Positions 24,440-32,722 of a DNA stretch of 64,000 nt are shown piece by piece; the first letter of the stretch is position 1, and each line of letters opens with the position of its first letter. Under the pieces are notes generated by a model, which was not told the origin of the DNA, ran no database searches, and saw only the letters and a program-made list of their open reading frames with translations. Both the position numbers and the translations under genes were made by a program. Source of the DNA: Paraburkholderia sp. (lineage in GTDB: Bacteria > Pseudomonadota > Gammaproteobacteria > Burkholderiales > Burkholderiaceae); assembly GCF_028283785.1 (NCBI RefSeq), contig NZ_JAPWKB010000014.1:372001-436000 (forward strand), read 5' to 3'.

Positions 24440-24620
24440 TGTGGATCGACGCGCCGTCGTGTCCCCGAATTTGAGATGCTGCTTCGACGAGGCCCGTCAT
24501 AATTTGGCCCTCGTCTTTTCAAATATCGTCGGTTTTCGACGCAAGCAGCATGCTGTTCATCCTTATTGTGTCTTCTCCTCGTGATGTCGTGTGCGTGCTG
24601 CCGTGCGAAGGGAGCCGCTG

Positions 24621-25595
24621 ATGGCGGCGATCGCCGGCACCGGCCGTAAGCTCAGCAGCGGCGACGTCCGCTTCGTCACGCGGCGCCGCGCGCTTGGCGT
24701 GACGCTTGCCGTCGCGTGTGCGGCCGCCGTGTTCGCGCTGGGCGTCGGCGTGGCGCTGGGCGCGTATTTTCTTCCGCGCGTTTTCCTGCGCGACGCGATC
24801 CACGATGCCGCCGTCGAACCCAAGACAAGCCGCGTCGAGCGCGACTACACGATCGACCAGCTCGGCAAACTCGACGCGTCCGTTGCGCAGATGGCGCCGC
24901 GAATCGCGCGTCTTGCGGCGCAGGTCGGCGCGCTGAGCAGTTTCGAGGCGCGGCTCGGGACGCCCCGGTCCGCGCCGCGTCCGGCTGTCGCGCCCGCTGG
25001 CGGTGGCAGTCGTGACGAAGACGCGGAGGGCGGTCCGTCGTTGCCGCCGCGCGATTGCGTCGCTCCGCCGGCGAAGCGCGCGCGTGTGGATGCGGCAGCG
25101 ACGCGCCGGCAACTCGATTGCCTCGGCGCGATGCTATCGATGCTCGAACGCGACACGGCCGCGCACGCGATGGTCTACGCCGCCTTTCCCGGCCGGATGC
25201 CCGCCGATGGCGCGCGTTTCGGTTCGCCGTTCGGCAATCGCACCGATCCGTTCGACGGTCATCTCAGCTTTCATCCGGGCATCGATCTGGTCGCGCCGAC
25301 CGGCACGCCGATTCTCGCGGCGGCAGGTGGTCGCGTGATTTTCGCCGGGCAGAAGAACGGCTACGGCAACTGCATCGAAATCGATCACGGCAACGGCCTG
25401 ATCACCCGATACGGCCACGCGTCGCGACTCATCGCGCATCAAGGCGACCTCGTGCTGCCGCTTCAGCGCGTCGCCGATGTCGGCTCGACCGGTCGCTCGA
25501 CCGGGCCGCATCTGCATTTCGAAGTGCTGGTGAACGGCGCACCCGTCGATCCCGCCGCCTATCTGATGCTGTTCGGCGGAGCGCGCAATGGCTGA
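24621..25595 (+). CDS. M23 family metallopeptidase (membrane-anchored)
   Basis: A 324-residue LytM-type peptidase. Residues 24-51 form a signal anchor, then a coiled/low-complexity stalk (about 65-185), then the catalytic domain with His218 and Asp222 (HPGID) and His297-x-His299 (HLH). All zinc ligands are present, so an active peptidoglycan endopeptidase acting in the periplasm is expected. Start ATG 24621 follows GGGAG with seven-base spacing. It overlaps the next small gene by eight bases and stands just upstream of a bactofilin, an arrangement known from Helicobacter and other bacteria in which a bactofilin scaffold positions an M23 peptidase for cell-shape control. Role in shape is inferred from that context. 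Confidence 0.9.
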   Translation: MAAIAGTGRKLSSGDVRFVTRRRALGVTLAVACAAAVFALGVGVALGAYFLPRVFLRDAIHDAAVEPKTSRVERDYTIDQLGKLDASVAQMAPRIARLAAQVGALSSFEARLGTPRSAPRPAVAPAGGGSRDEDAEGGPSLPPRDCVAPPAKRARVDAAATRRQLDCLGAMLSMLERDTAAHAMVYAAFPGRMPADGARFGSPFGNRTDPFDGHLSFHPGIDLVAPTGTPILAAAGGRVIFAGQKNGYGNCIEIDHGNGLITRYGHASRLIAHQGDLVLPLQRVADVGSTGRSTGPHLHFEVLVNGAPVDPAAYLMLFGGARNG

Positions 25596-25965
25596 CCTCC
25601 GCGTTGCTCAGCGCGCTTACGCGTTGCAGCCGGTGCGATCGCGCGCGGTGCGCGTCGCGCGTTCGGTGCTCGCGTTCGTGATTGCCGCGGCGCTGGGCGC
25701 CGGCGCGCTGCACCTTTACGCGAGCGCGCATGCGACGTATGCCGACGCGTCGCCGGGTGCTTGCGTGACCGCGGCTCCCGTCGCGCGCGACGCGTTGCAG
25801 GCCGATCTCGAGCGTGCGCAACTCGCGCTGGCACAGGAGTCGGCGTCGCGGACAGCCGTGCAGAAATCGGCGGATGCGGCGGCCACCGAAGTCGCGCGGC
25901 TCAACGGCGAACTGCAATTCCTGCGCGGCCAGGCGCTCGCGCAGTCACCACGGACGCGTCGTTGA
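25588..25965 (+). CDS. Small inner-membrane coiled-coil protein of bactofilin operon
   Basis: A 125-residue protein with a basic N-terminus, one membrane span (about residues 26-45) and a predicted alpha-helical, probably coiled-coil periplasmic segment (about 66-115, rich in Ala, Gln, Leu and Glu). It overlaps the M23 gene by eight bases and precedes the bactofilin by 75 bases, so it belongs to the same unit. I recognise no family. Its topology suggests a linker or activator between the membrane peptidase and the cytoplasmic bactofilin, which is inference only. Confidence 0.7.
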   Translation: MADLRVAQRAYALQPVRSRAVRVARSVLAFVIAAALGAGALHLYASAHATYADASPGACVTAAPVARDALQADLERAQLALAQESASRTAVQKSADAAATEVARLNGELQFLRGQALAQSPRTRR

Positions 25966-26040
25966 CGACGCCAGGTTGATCGATCCGGCGCGCCGTCCGG
26001 ACTTACCTGGCGCGCCGCAATTTTTATTTTTCAGTTAGAG

Positions 26041-26454
26041 ATGGCTATGTTCAGCAAGAAAAAACCCACCGGCGTTCAGCACACCAGGCTCGCCACCCTG
26101 ATCGCTCATGACGTGCGGATTGCGGGCGATATCGAGTTCAGCGACGGTTTGCGACTCGACGGCGCGGTGAAGGGCAACGTCTGCGGCAAGAGCGGCGTGC
26201 AAACCCTGCTCGTACTCAGCGATCGCGGGTCGATCGAAGGCAATGTGCATGGTTACGATGTCGTGGTGAACGGCAAGATCGTCGGCGATCTGATTGCCGA
26301 TCACTTCGTCGAACTGCAACCGAACGCGCACGTGACGGGCAATATCTACTATCAGCAGTTGCGGATGGATGTGGGCGCATCGGTGGATGGCAAGCTCACG
26401 CGGCGCGAAGCGCCGTCGTCCGATGCGGACACCGGCGAGCCGCAAGCGGCGTGA
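26041..26454 (+). CDS. Bactofilin
   Basis: A 137-residue bactofilin (DUF583), a beta-helical protein that polymerises without nucleotide into cytoskeletal patches on the inner membrane. The core from about residue 18 to 115 shows the repeated short beta strands with glycines (GDIEFSDGLRLDGAVKGNV, GSIEGNVHGYDVVVNGKIVGDL). The N-terminus MAMFSKKKP could attach to membrane. ATG 26047 is an alternative start. It closes the M23-coiled-coil-bactofilin operon and is followed by a strong palindromic terminator. Length and repeats are typical. Confidence 0.93.
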   Translation: MAMFSKKKPTGVQHTRLATLIAHDVRIAGDIEFSDGLRLDGAVKGNVCGKSGVQTLLVLSDRGSIEGNVHGYDVVVNGKIVGDLIADHFVELQPNAHVTGNIYYQQLRMDVGASVDGKLTRREAPSSDADTGEPQAA

Positions 26455-26474
26455 CACCAGCCGCGCGGAAAGCG

Positions 26475-26510
26475 AAACGGCGCACCACGTGGTGCGCCGT
26501 TTTGTTTTCT
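26475..26510. terminator. Bidirectional terminator: perfect 28-bp palindrome
   Basis: Positions 26475-26488 and 26489-26502 are exact inverted copies (AAACGGCGCACCAC and its complement) with no spacer, followed by TGTTTT on the plus side. AAA/TTT ends serve both strands, which fits the two convergent genes (bactofilin and the GGDEF-EAL gene). Confidence 0.88.
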
Positions 26511-26540
26511 GGCGTGTGAAACAGGCTGCGCGCCGGTTCG

Positions 26541-28613
26541 TCAGGCGGCTTCGATCCGCTCTTTCAGCAGGTCGGCGAATGCGTCGGCGGTCAGTGGTCT
26601 GGCCAGCAGAAAGCCTTGCAGTTCGTCGCACGCCATCTCTTTGAGTTTGTCGCGCTGCGTTGCGGTTTCGACACCTTCGGCGACCACGTCCATATCGAGC
26701 GAGTGCGCCAGTGCGATGATCGCCGACACGATCGCCGCGCCGCCGGGGCCGCCGCTATCGAGACCGTTGGTGAAGAAGCGGTCGATCTTCAGTTGCTTGA
26801 CGCGGAATCGCTGCAAATACGCGAGGCTCGAATAACCGGTGCCGAAATCGTCGATGGCGATTTCGAATCCGCATGCCTGAAATTCGCGGATCATTTCCGT
26901 CGTGCGCTGCGCGTCGGTCATCGCGACGGTCTCGGTGATCTCGAACATGATCTGTTCGCACGCAACGCCTTCCGCCTTCACGATCTCCAGAATTTTCGAC
27001 ACGAGCTTGGGCTGCGAAAGCTGACGCGGCGACAGGTTGATCGCCACCTTGACCTGCGGCAGGCCGTCGGCGGCCCACCGGCGAATCTGGCGGCACGTCT
27101 CGCGCACGACCCAATATCCGATCTGGACGATCTGCCCCGAACGTTCGGCAATCGGGATAAATTCGAGCGGGCCGAGCAGGCCGAGCTGAGGATGATTCAG
27201 CCGGATCAACGCTTCCGCGCCCGCCAGTTCGTCGCCGTCGCCACGGAATTTCGGCTGGAAATGCAGCGAGAAATATCCTTTGGTCATCGCGTCGTGCATC
27301 GCGTTCTGGATATTCAGCGTGCGGGTTGCCGCTTCGTTCATCTTCGCTTCGAAGAACCGGTACGTGCTGCGGCCGCCGCGTTTGGCTTCATACATCGCGG
27401 CGTCGGCGTTCTTCAGCAGTTCGTCGACGGTTTCGCCGTCTTGCGGAAACAGCGCAATCCCGATGCTCGGCATCACCTGCAACGGCTGGTTGTCGGTCCA
27501 CACGCCTTTGCGCATCCGTTCCAGCACGGTTTCCGCGATCTTGCCCGCGTCGTCGTGACTCGTCAGGTTTTCCGACAACACGACGAATTCGTCGCCGCCG
27601 AGCCGCGCCACCGTGTCGCTGGAGCGCACGCACAGTTGCAGCCGCTGCGCGAACGACGCCAGCACTTCATCGCCGGCCGAATGTCCGAGCGAATCGTTGA
27701 TCGTCTTGAAGCCGTCGAGGTCCATGAACAGGATCGCGAACATTCCCGAACGGCGGCGCGACTGATCGATCGCGCGTTCGATCCGTTCTTTCAGGGTCTT
27801 GCGGTTCGGCAGGCCGGTCAGCGTATCGATGGTGGCGAGCCGGACGATCTGTCCGTTCAGGCGGCTGACGGCGCCCATCAAGGTTGCCGCGCGTGCGTCG
27901 AGGCGTGACAGGATCAGCGTGAGCGCGATCACCGCGAGCGAAAACAGCGTGACGACGGCCGCCAGCCAGTGCGAGTCGACGCCGCCGGCCGCACCGCAAA
28001 TCGAGCCGGCCGGGAAGCCGACGCCCTGCATGCCCGAGTAATGCATGCCGCTGATCGCGATAGCCATGATCAGCGCCGCCGCGCAGCGCTTGCCGAAGAC
28101 GTTGTGCTGATCTTCGTCGCGCAAGGTACGCGCAATCCACAACGCCGCCGTCGCCGCACCGATCGCGATCACGATCGACGCCGCGTACCAGCCGGTCTGA
28201 TAGTGGATCGCCGGGTCCATCTTCATTGCGGCCATGCCGGTGTAGTGCATGCCCGCGATGCCCAGTCCCATCAGCAGGCCGCCGCACAGCAGGTGCGGCG
28301 TGGTCAGTACCTTGCGCGTCGTGACGAACAGCGCGAAGTACGACACCACGATCGCGAGCGCGAGCGACAGCCCGGTGATCGCGAAATCGTAGCCGAGCGG
28401 GATCGGCAGCGAGTACGCGAGCATCGCGATGAAGTGCATCGACCAGATGCCGACGCCCATCGCCACGGCGCCGCCGGCGAGCCACGCGTGCCGCAGCATC
28501 GGCGAACCGACGCGCAGGATGCGGCCCGTCAGGTCGAGCGCGGTGTAAGACGCGAGCAACGCGACGACGAACGAGGTGGCGACAAGCCAGAGGTTGTAGG
28601 AACTGATGAGCAT
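26541..28613 (-). CDS. MHYT-GGDEF-EAL membrane c-di-GMP enzyme
   Basis: A 690-residue protein. Residues 1-240 hold seven or so membrane helices with the three MHYT-type motifs (MHFI 59, MHYT 122, MHYS 190), a putative metal-based gas or redox sensor. A GGDEF domain follows with intact GGDEF (339-343), then an EAL domain with EAL (467-469) and the other catalytic motifs visible (ITETVAM, DDFGTGYSSL, AEGVET). Both cyclase and phosphodiesterase activities are therefore possible, and which dominates cannot be read. Start ATG 28611-28613 places the first helix at the N-terminus; the frame is open to 28781 but without signal logic. It is convergent with the bactofilin operon. Confidence 0.93.
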   Translation of the reverse strand: MLISSYNLWLVATSFVVALLASYTALDLTGRILRVGSPMLRHAWLAGGAVAMGVGIWSMHFIAMLAYSLPIPLGYDFAITGLSLALAIVVSYFALFVTTRKVLTTPHLLCGGLLMGLGIAGMHYTGMAAMKMDPAIHYQTGWYAASIVIAIGAATAALWIARTLRDEDQHNVFGKRCAAALIMAIAISGMHYSGMQGVGFPAGSICGAAGGVDSHWLAAVVTLFSLAVIALTLILSRLDARAATLMGAVSRLNGQIVRLATIDTLTGLPNRKTLKERIERAIDQSRRRSGMFAILFMDLDGFKTINDSLGHSAGDEVLASFAQRLQLCVRSSDTVARLGGDEFVVLSENLTSHDDAGKIAETVLERMRKGVWTDNQPLQVMPSIGIALFPQDGETVDELLKNADAAMYEAKRGGRSTYRFFEAKMNEAATRTLNIQNAMHDAMTKGYFSLHFQPKFRGDGDELAGAEALIRLNHPQLGLLGPLEFIPIAERSGQIVQIGYWVVRETCRQIRRWAADGLPQVKVAINLSPRQLSQPKLVSKILEIVKAEGVACEQIMFEITETVAMTDAQRTTEMIREFQACGFEIAIDDFGTGYSSLAYLQRFRVKQLKIDRFFTNGLDSGGPGGAAIVSAIIALAHSLDMDVVAEGVETATQRDKLKEMACDELQGFLLARPLTADAFADLLKERIEAA

Positions 28614-28719
28614 GAGAATTCCAGCCGCGAAAGGGTTTGCGGCTGCACATGTTATCGACCTCCAGCGGAAATAGTTGAGGACTTTCTGCGGTGAATTCTT
28701 TCTATTGCTGCAATTTTCT

Positions 28720-29217
28720 TTAGCGATCCGCCGATCCGGCCGTGTCGGGTCGCGGCGGCACGGCCAGTTCGAAGCCTTCATCTAGCCAGCCGGTCACGCC
28801 GCCGATCATGATTTTGACCGGGCGGCCCAGCCGTGCGAGCCGGATCGCGCCGCGCGTCGCGCCGTTGCAATGCGGTCCGGCGCAGTAGGTGACGAACAGC
28901 GTGCCCGGCGCGAAAGCCGTCAGTTTCGACTCGACGATCTTGCCGTGCGGCAGGTTGATCGCGCCCGGCACATGGCCTTGCGCGAACAGCGCCGGGCCGC
29001 GCACGTCGAGCAGGACGAAGCCGGGCGTCGCGCGTTGCAACGCGCTGGAAACATCGGCGCAATCGGTTTCGAAGCGCAGCGACGCCTCGAAGTGCGCGAG
29101 CGCCGACGCGGCGTCCGCAGCGGTCACGGCGGTGACGCTGTTGATACCGTCGTTTGAAGCGTCGTTTGAAACGACGTTTGAAGATGCTGCGACGACAGAA
29201 CCGGCGAGTGTGGACAT
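28720..29217 (-). CDS. Rhodanese-like sulfurtransferase
   Basis: A 165-residue single-domain rhodanese. The segment LLDVRGPALFAQGHVPGAINLPH (69-91) and the active-site loop with Cys112 (YCAGPHCNGA) are typical; a second Cys in the loop (Cys117) suggests sulfur relay or redox sensitivity. A 40-residue Ala/Ser/Asn-rich N-terminus precedes it. The start is taken at ATG 29215-29217, though the frame extends to 29268. It is divergent from ftrA with a 113-base gap, an arrangement that makes FtrA its probable regulator (inference). Its sulfur acceptor is unknown. Confidence 0.85.
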   Translation of the reverse strand: MSTLAGSVVAASSNVVSNDASNDGINSVTAVTAADAASALAHFEASLRFETDCADVSSALQRATPGFVLLDVRGPALFAQGHVPGAINLPHGKIVESKLTAFAPGTLFVTYCAGPHCNGATRGAIRLARLGRPVKIMIGGVTGWLDEGFELAVPPRPDTAGSADR

Positions 29218-29330
29218 GACAGTGAGCCCCGAAAAGTTGAGTTGAAAATCGCGTCGATGAGGCTCCACTATCGCCTGCGCCCACTTCTGGCGACAGTGGC
29301 GTAATCGTCAATCTTCGGTAACATCACGCC

Positions 29331-30299
29331 ATGCACAATCACCTCGTCGTTGCGCTGGTCTACGACCGGCTCTGCACCTTCGAATTCGGCTGCGTGACCG
29401 AAATGTTCGCGCTCGAGCGTCCGGAACTGGAGCGCGACTGGTATCGCTTCGCCGTCTGCGCCGCCGAGCCGGGGCCAATCCGCGCGGCCGGCGGGATCAC
29501 GCTATCCGCGCCTTACACGCTGCAGATGCTGGATCGCGCGGACACCATCGTCGTGCCCGGCTGGCGCGATCACACTGAACTGCCGCCCGAGCCGCTACTG
29601 AAGAAAATCCGCGCGGCATCGCGGCGCGGCGCGCGGCTGTGCTCGATCTGTTCGGGCGTGTTCGTGCTCGCGGCAGCGGGTGTGCTCGACGGCAAGACGG
29701 TGACGACGCACTGGCGTTACGCGGACGCGTTGCAACGGCGTTATCCGGCGCTGCGTGTCCAGCCGGACGCGTTGTATGTCGATGAAGGGCAGGTGATCAC
29801 GTCGGCGGGATCGGCGGCCGGGCTGGATATGCTGCTGCATCTGGTGCGCCGCGACCACGGCGGCGCGGTCGCGAACCGCGTCGCGCAACGGCTGGTGGTG
29901 CCGCCGCATCGCGAGGGCGGACAGGCGCAGTTCGTCCCGCGTCCGATGCCGCGCGACGAAAGCGGGCGGCTCGCCCGGCTGATGGACTGGGTCCGCGCGA
30001 ATCCCGCGCTGCCGCACACGCTGACCACGCTCGCCGAGCGCGCGGCGATGAGTCCTCGCACGCTGCAACGGCAGTTTCGCGACACGACCGGCATGGCCCC
30101 TTACGACTGGCTGCTGCGCGAACGGGTCGCGGTCGCGCGCGAGTTGCTCGAAGCCGCGTCGCCGCTGCCGATGGCGCGTGTCGCGCAACTCGCCGGCTTC
30201 GGTTCCGAAGAGTCGTTACGACGCCATTTCCGGCGTATCGCGTTGACGAGTCCAGGCGCGTATCGCAAGGAATTCGGCGCGCACGGCGCTGAACTTTGA
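29331..30299 (+). CDS. ftrA: FtrA-like AraC-family regulator with DJ-1/PfpI domain
   Basis: A 322-residue transcription regulator of the GlxA/FtrA type. Residues 6-180 form a DJ-1/PfpI-like domain with the nucleophile-elbow-like CSICSGVFVLAAAG near residue 104; the C-terminal 110 residues carry two helix-turn-helix units of the AraC family (TLAERAAMSPRTLQRQF and VAQLAGFGSEESLRRHFRR). The sequence is closest in my recollection to FtrA. The rhodanese gene is divergent from it and is the probable target. It is unlikely to be enzymatic. Confidence 0.85.
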   Translation: MHNHLVVALVYDRLCTFEFGCVTEMFALERPELERDWYRFAVCAAEPGPIRAAGGITLSAPYTLQMLDRADTIVVPGWRDHTELPPEPLLKKIRAASRRGARLCSICSGVFVLAAAGVLDGKTVTTHWRYADALQRRYPALRVQPDALYVDEGQVITSAGSAAGLDMLLHLVRRDHGGAVANRVAQRLVVPPHREGGQAQFVPRPMPRDESGRLARLMDWVRANPALPHTLTTLAERAAMSPRTLQRQFRDTTGMAPYDWLLRERVAVARELLEAASPLPMARVAQLAGFGSEESLRRHFRRIALTSPGAYRKEFGAHGAEL

Positions 30300-30469
30300 C
30301 GCGAAGCGCTGCGCAGGGCATGCCTTTGCGCGCGGTTCCGTTCGCTATGCCACGCGCCGCGTGCGCTGTGCTTACCCGCGCCGGATCATTTTCTGTCACG
30401 ATCATTAGACGAATCCAGGCAACCGCTGTCTAACGGACGCCCGGTGACTCACGTTGATGGTGTCCATCC

Positions 30470-31423
30470 ATGACTACACGTCCCTTCGCTGCTGCAACCG
30501 CCGCTGCCGTGACTGCGGCGGCGATGGCTGCGATCGGCGTGCCGTCGGCCGGTGTGGCGCAAAGCGAGGGCACGGGCGCGCCGTCGCGTGCCGAGTTGTA
30601 TCGCCGGCATTTGCTGGCCGGCACCGACGTGCCGTGCCGCACCAATGCGTCGTGCGCGGCATTGGGCGCCGAAGCGCTCGAAGCCGGACGGCTCGACGAC
30701 GCCAAAGCGCTGATCGCGATGGAAGCGCAACTCGCCGACGCCGCGAGCCTCGAAGCCGCCGACCAGAACGCGTGGAAAGCGATCGTCGTCGCGCAGGCGC
30801 GCGCGGCGATGGCGTTCGTCCATCAAGGCGATCTCGAAGTGCGGCTTGGCGCGTGGACCAACGCCCGCGCGTATTACCGCAGCGCGATCGGGCGCGGCAA
30901 CGACTATCCCGACGACCCATCGCTGGCGCGTGCCGTCCAGCTCGCGCGTGCGCGTTATCAGGCGATCGCGCACAAGAGCGTGATCGCGGGGCTGCCCGCA
31001 TCGGGCGCGCGGTTCGAGCGCTATCTGTCGCCGGGTGCGCGTGATGTCGTGACGTTGACGCCGGTGAAAGGGCGGCGCGGCGTGTACCGGATCGACGGCA
31101 GTTTTCTCGACCCGGTCGTATCGAACGACGGCTGGCCGCGCGCGAATACCGGTAGCGTGATCGCGTATCTGCGCTTTTACGACGGCGTCGCGCGCGTGCC
31201 GCTTGCCGAAGGCCATAATGGCACCGACGCCGCGCCGCTGGACGCGACCGCACGCATTGCTGACATCGGCGCGGCGCGACGTCAGCGCGAGCGTTGCGTG
31301 ATCGAATTCGATCTCAGCGCGCCCGAAACGCTGGACGTCGTGACGCACGGTCCGCTGGTGCTGTGCGGCTTTGGACTCAACGTCATCGCGGATGGTCGCT
31401 ACTATCTGAAGAGCGGCACGTAA
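30470..31423 (+). CDS. Secreted hypothetical protein (317 aa)
   Basis: A 317-residue protein with a typical signal peptide (Ala-rich hydrophobic core, likely cleavage after GVA at about residue 30). The first half of the mature part is helical with Ala-rich motifs resembling tetratricopeptide-like pairs (GRLDDAKALIAMEAQLADAA, VRLGAWTNARAYYRSAIG); the second half is beta-rich with four scattered Cys residues in total, likely forming disulfides. I recognise no named family. It precedes the DUF2252 gene by 19 bases on the same strand and may be co-transcribed. Start ATG 30470 lacks a strong ribosome site. Periplasmic location is inferred. Confidence 0.75.
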   Translation: MTTRPFAAATAAAVTAAAMAAIGVPSAGVAQSEGTGAPSRAELYRRHLLAGTDVPCRTNASCAALGAEALEAGRLDDAKALIAMEAQLADAASLEAADQNAWKAIVVAQARAAMAFVHQGDLEVRLGAWTNARAYYRSAIGRGNDYPDDPSLARAVQLARARYQAIAHKSVIAGLPASGARFERYLSPGARDVVTLTPVKGRRGVYRIDGSFLDPVVSNDGWPRANTGSVIAYLRFYDGVARVPLAEGHNGTDAAPLDATARIADIGAARRQRERCVIEFDLSAPETLDVVTHGPLVLCGFGLNVIADGRYYLKSGT

Positions 31424-31442
31424 GATCGAAAAGGAAACCCGG

Positions 31443-32645
31443 ATGTCCGACACTGTCGAAGCGATCGCCACCTATAACGCCGGTCGCGATCCCGAGCGTT
31501 TGCGGATGAAGTACAGCGCGATGCGCACGACGCCATTCGTGTTTTTACGCGGTACATGTCATCTGTTTTACGCGCATCTGCCGCCGGCCACGGTGCTCGA
31601 CGATGCACCGCCGGTCTGGATCTGCGGTGACATGCATCTGGAAAATTTCGGTAGTTACAAGGCCGATAACCGGCTGATCTACTTCGACATCAACGACTTC
31701 GACGAGGCGTGCGTCGCGCCTGCGCCGTACGAAATGGTGCGCCTGCTGACGAGTCTGCTGATCGGCGCGGACGACCTGAAGGTGAGTCGCGCGCAGGCGC
31801 TTGCGCTTTGCCACGCGACGCTCGACGCATATAGCACCGCGCTCGGATTCGGCAAGGCGCGGTGGATCGAGGAAGAGACCGCAAGCGGGCTGGTCGGTGA
31901 ACTGTTTGCGGCGCTGCATACGCGTAAGCGCGTCGATCATCTGAACCGGCGAACGGAGCTGAAGGACAAAAAGCGCGTGCTGCGCGTGGACGGGAAAAAA
32001 GCGTTGCCGCTCGACCCGAAACGCAAGCAGCAGGTGATCGCTTTCATCGATCGCTTTGCGAGCCAGGAAAGCGATCCGGCTTTCTTCAAGGTACTCGACG
32101 TCGCGCGACGGATTGCGGGAACCGGCAGTCTCGGCGTGGACCGCTATGTGATTCTCGTCGAAGGGAAAGGCTCGCCGGACGGCAACTATCTGATCGATCT
32201 GAAACAGACGTTGCGTTCATCCGTGGTGCCGCGTCTGACGACAACGCAACCCGTATGGAGTACACAGGCGCAACGTGTGGTCGAGGTTCAGCGGCGTTGT
32301 CAGGTCGTGTCGCAAGCCTTCCTGCATGCAGTGGAATGCGATGGACAGCCGTATGTGTTGCGCAGTTTGCAGCCGTCCGAAGATCGCGTCGCGCTGGCCG
32401 AATGGAACGGCAAATTGCCGCGACTCGAAGCAGTGGTCAGGACGATGGGTGAACTCGCCGCATGGGCCCAATTGCGCAGCGGCGGCCGTCAGGGATCGGC
32501 GATTGCCGACGATCTGATCGCCTATGGCAACCGGCGCGACTGGCAGGCGCCGTTGATCGATCTTGCGTTGAAATGCGAAGCGCAAGTGCAGGCTGACTGG
32601 AAAGCCTATTGCGATGCTTTCGATCGCGGCGAGTTCAAGGTTTAA
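31443..32645 (+). CDS. DUF2252 family protein
   Basis: A 400-residue protein of the DUF2252 family, which has a kinase-like look (related to aminoglycoside phosphotransferase folds). The blocks VWICGDMHLENFG (about 58-70) and FDINDFDEA (82-90) are the family's conserved motifs and resemble the catalytic and metal-binding loops of small-molecule kinases. Start ATG 31443 follows AAAAGGAAA with good spacing. No signal peptide is seen. The substrate and role are unknown. An octamer tandem repeat begins just four bases after its stop codon. Confidence 0.85.
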   Translation: MSDTVEAIATYNAGRDPERLRMKYSAMRTTPFVFLRGTCHLFYAHLPPATVLDDAPPVWICGDMHLENFGSYKADNRLIYFDINDFDEACVAPAPYEMVRLLTSLLIGADDLKVSRAQALALCHATLDAYSTALGFGKARWIEEETASGLVGELFAALHTRKRVDHLNRRTELKDKKRVLRVDGKKALPLDPKRKQQVIAFIDRFASQESDPAFFKVLDVARRIAGTGSLGVDRYVILVEGKGSPDGNYLIDLKQTLRSSVVPRLTTTQPVWSTQAQRVVEVQRRCQVVSQAFLHAVECDGQPYVLRSLQPSEDRVALAEWNGKLPRLEAVVRTMGELAAWAQLRSGGRQGSAIADDLIAYGNRRDWQAPLIDLALKCEAQVQADWKAYCDAFDRGEFKV

Positions 32646-32648
32646 GGT

Positions 32649-32696
32649 CTTTAGTGTTTTAGCGCTTTAGTACTTTAGTGCCTTGGTACTTTGAGC
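32649..32696. repeat. Six-copy octamer tandem repeat after the DUF2252 gene
   Basis: Six consecutive 8-base units related to CTTTAGTG fill 32649-32696 (the third and fourth units are nearly identical, the last two decayed). The array sits directly after a stop codon and before the 3' end of a convergent gene. It is a candidate variable-number repeat and is AT-richer than its surroundings. Confidence 0.85.
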
Positions 32697-32722
32697 CTTC
32701 CGGCATATCGACGCGTCACGTG

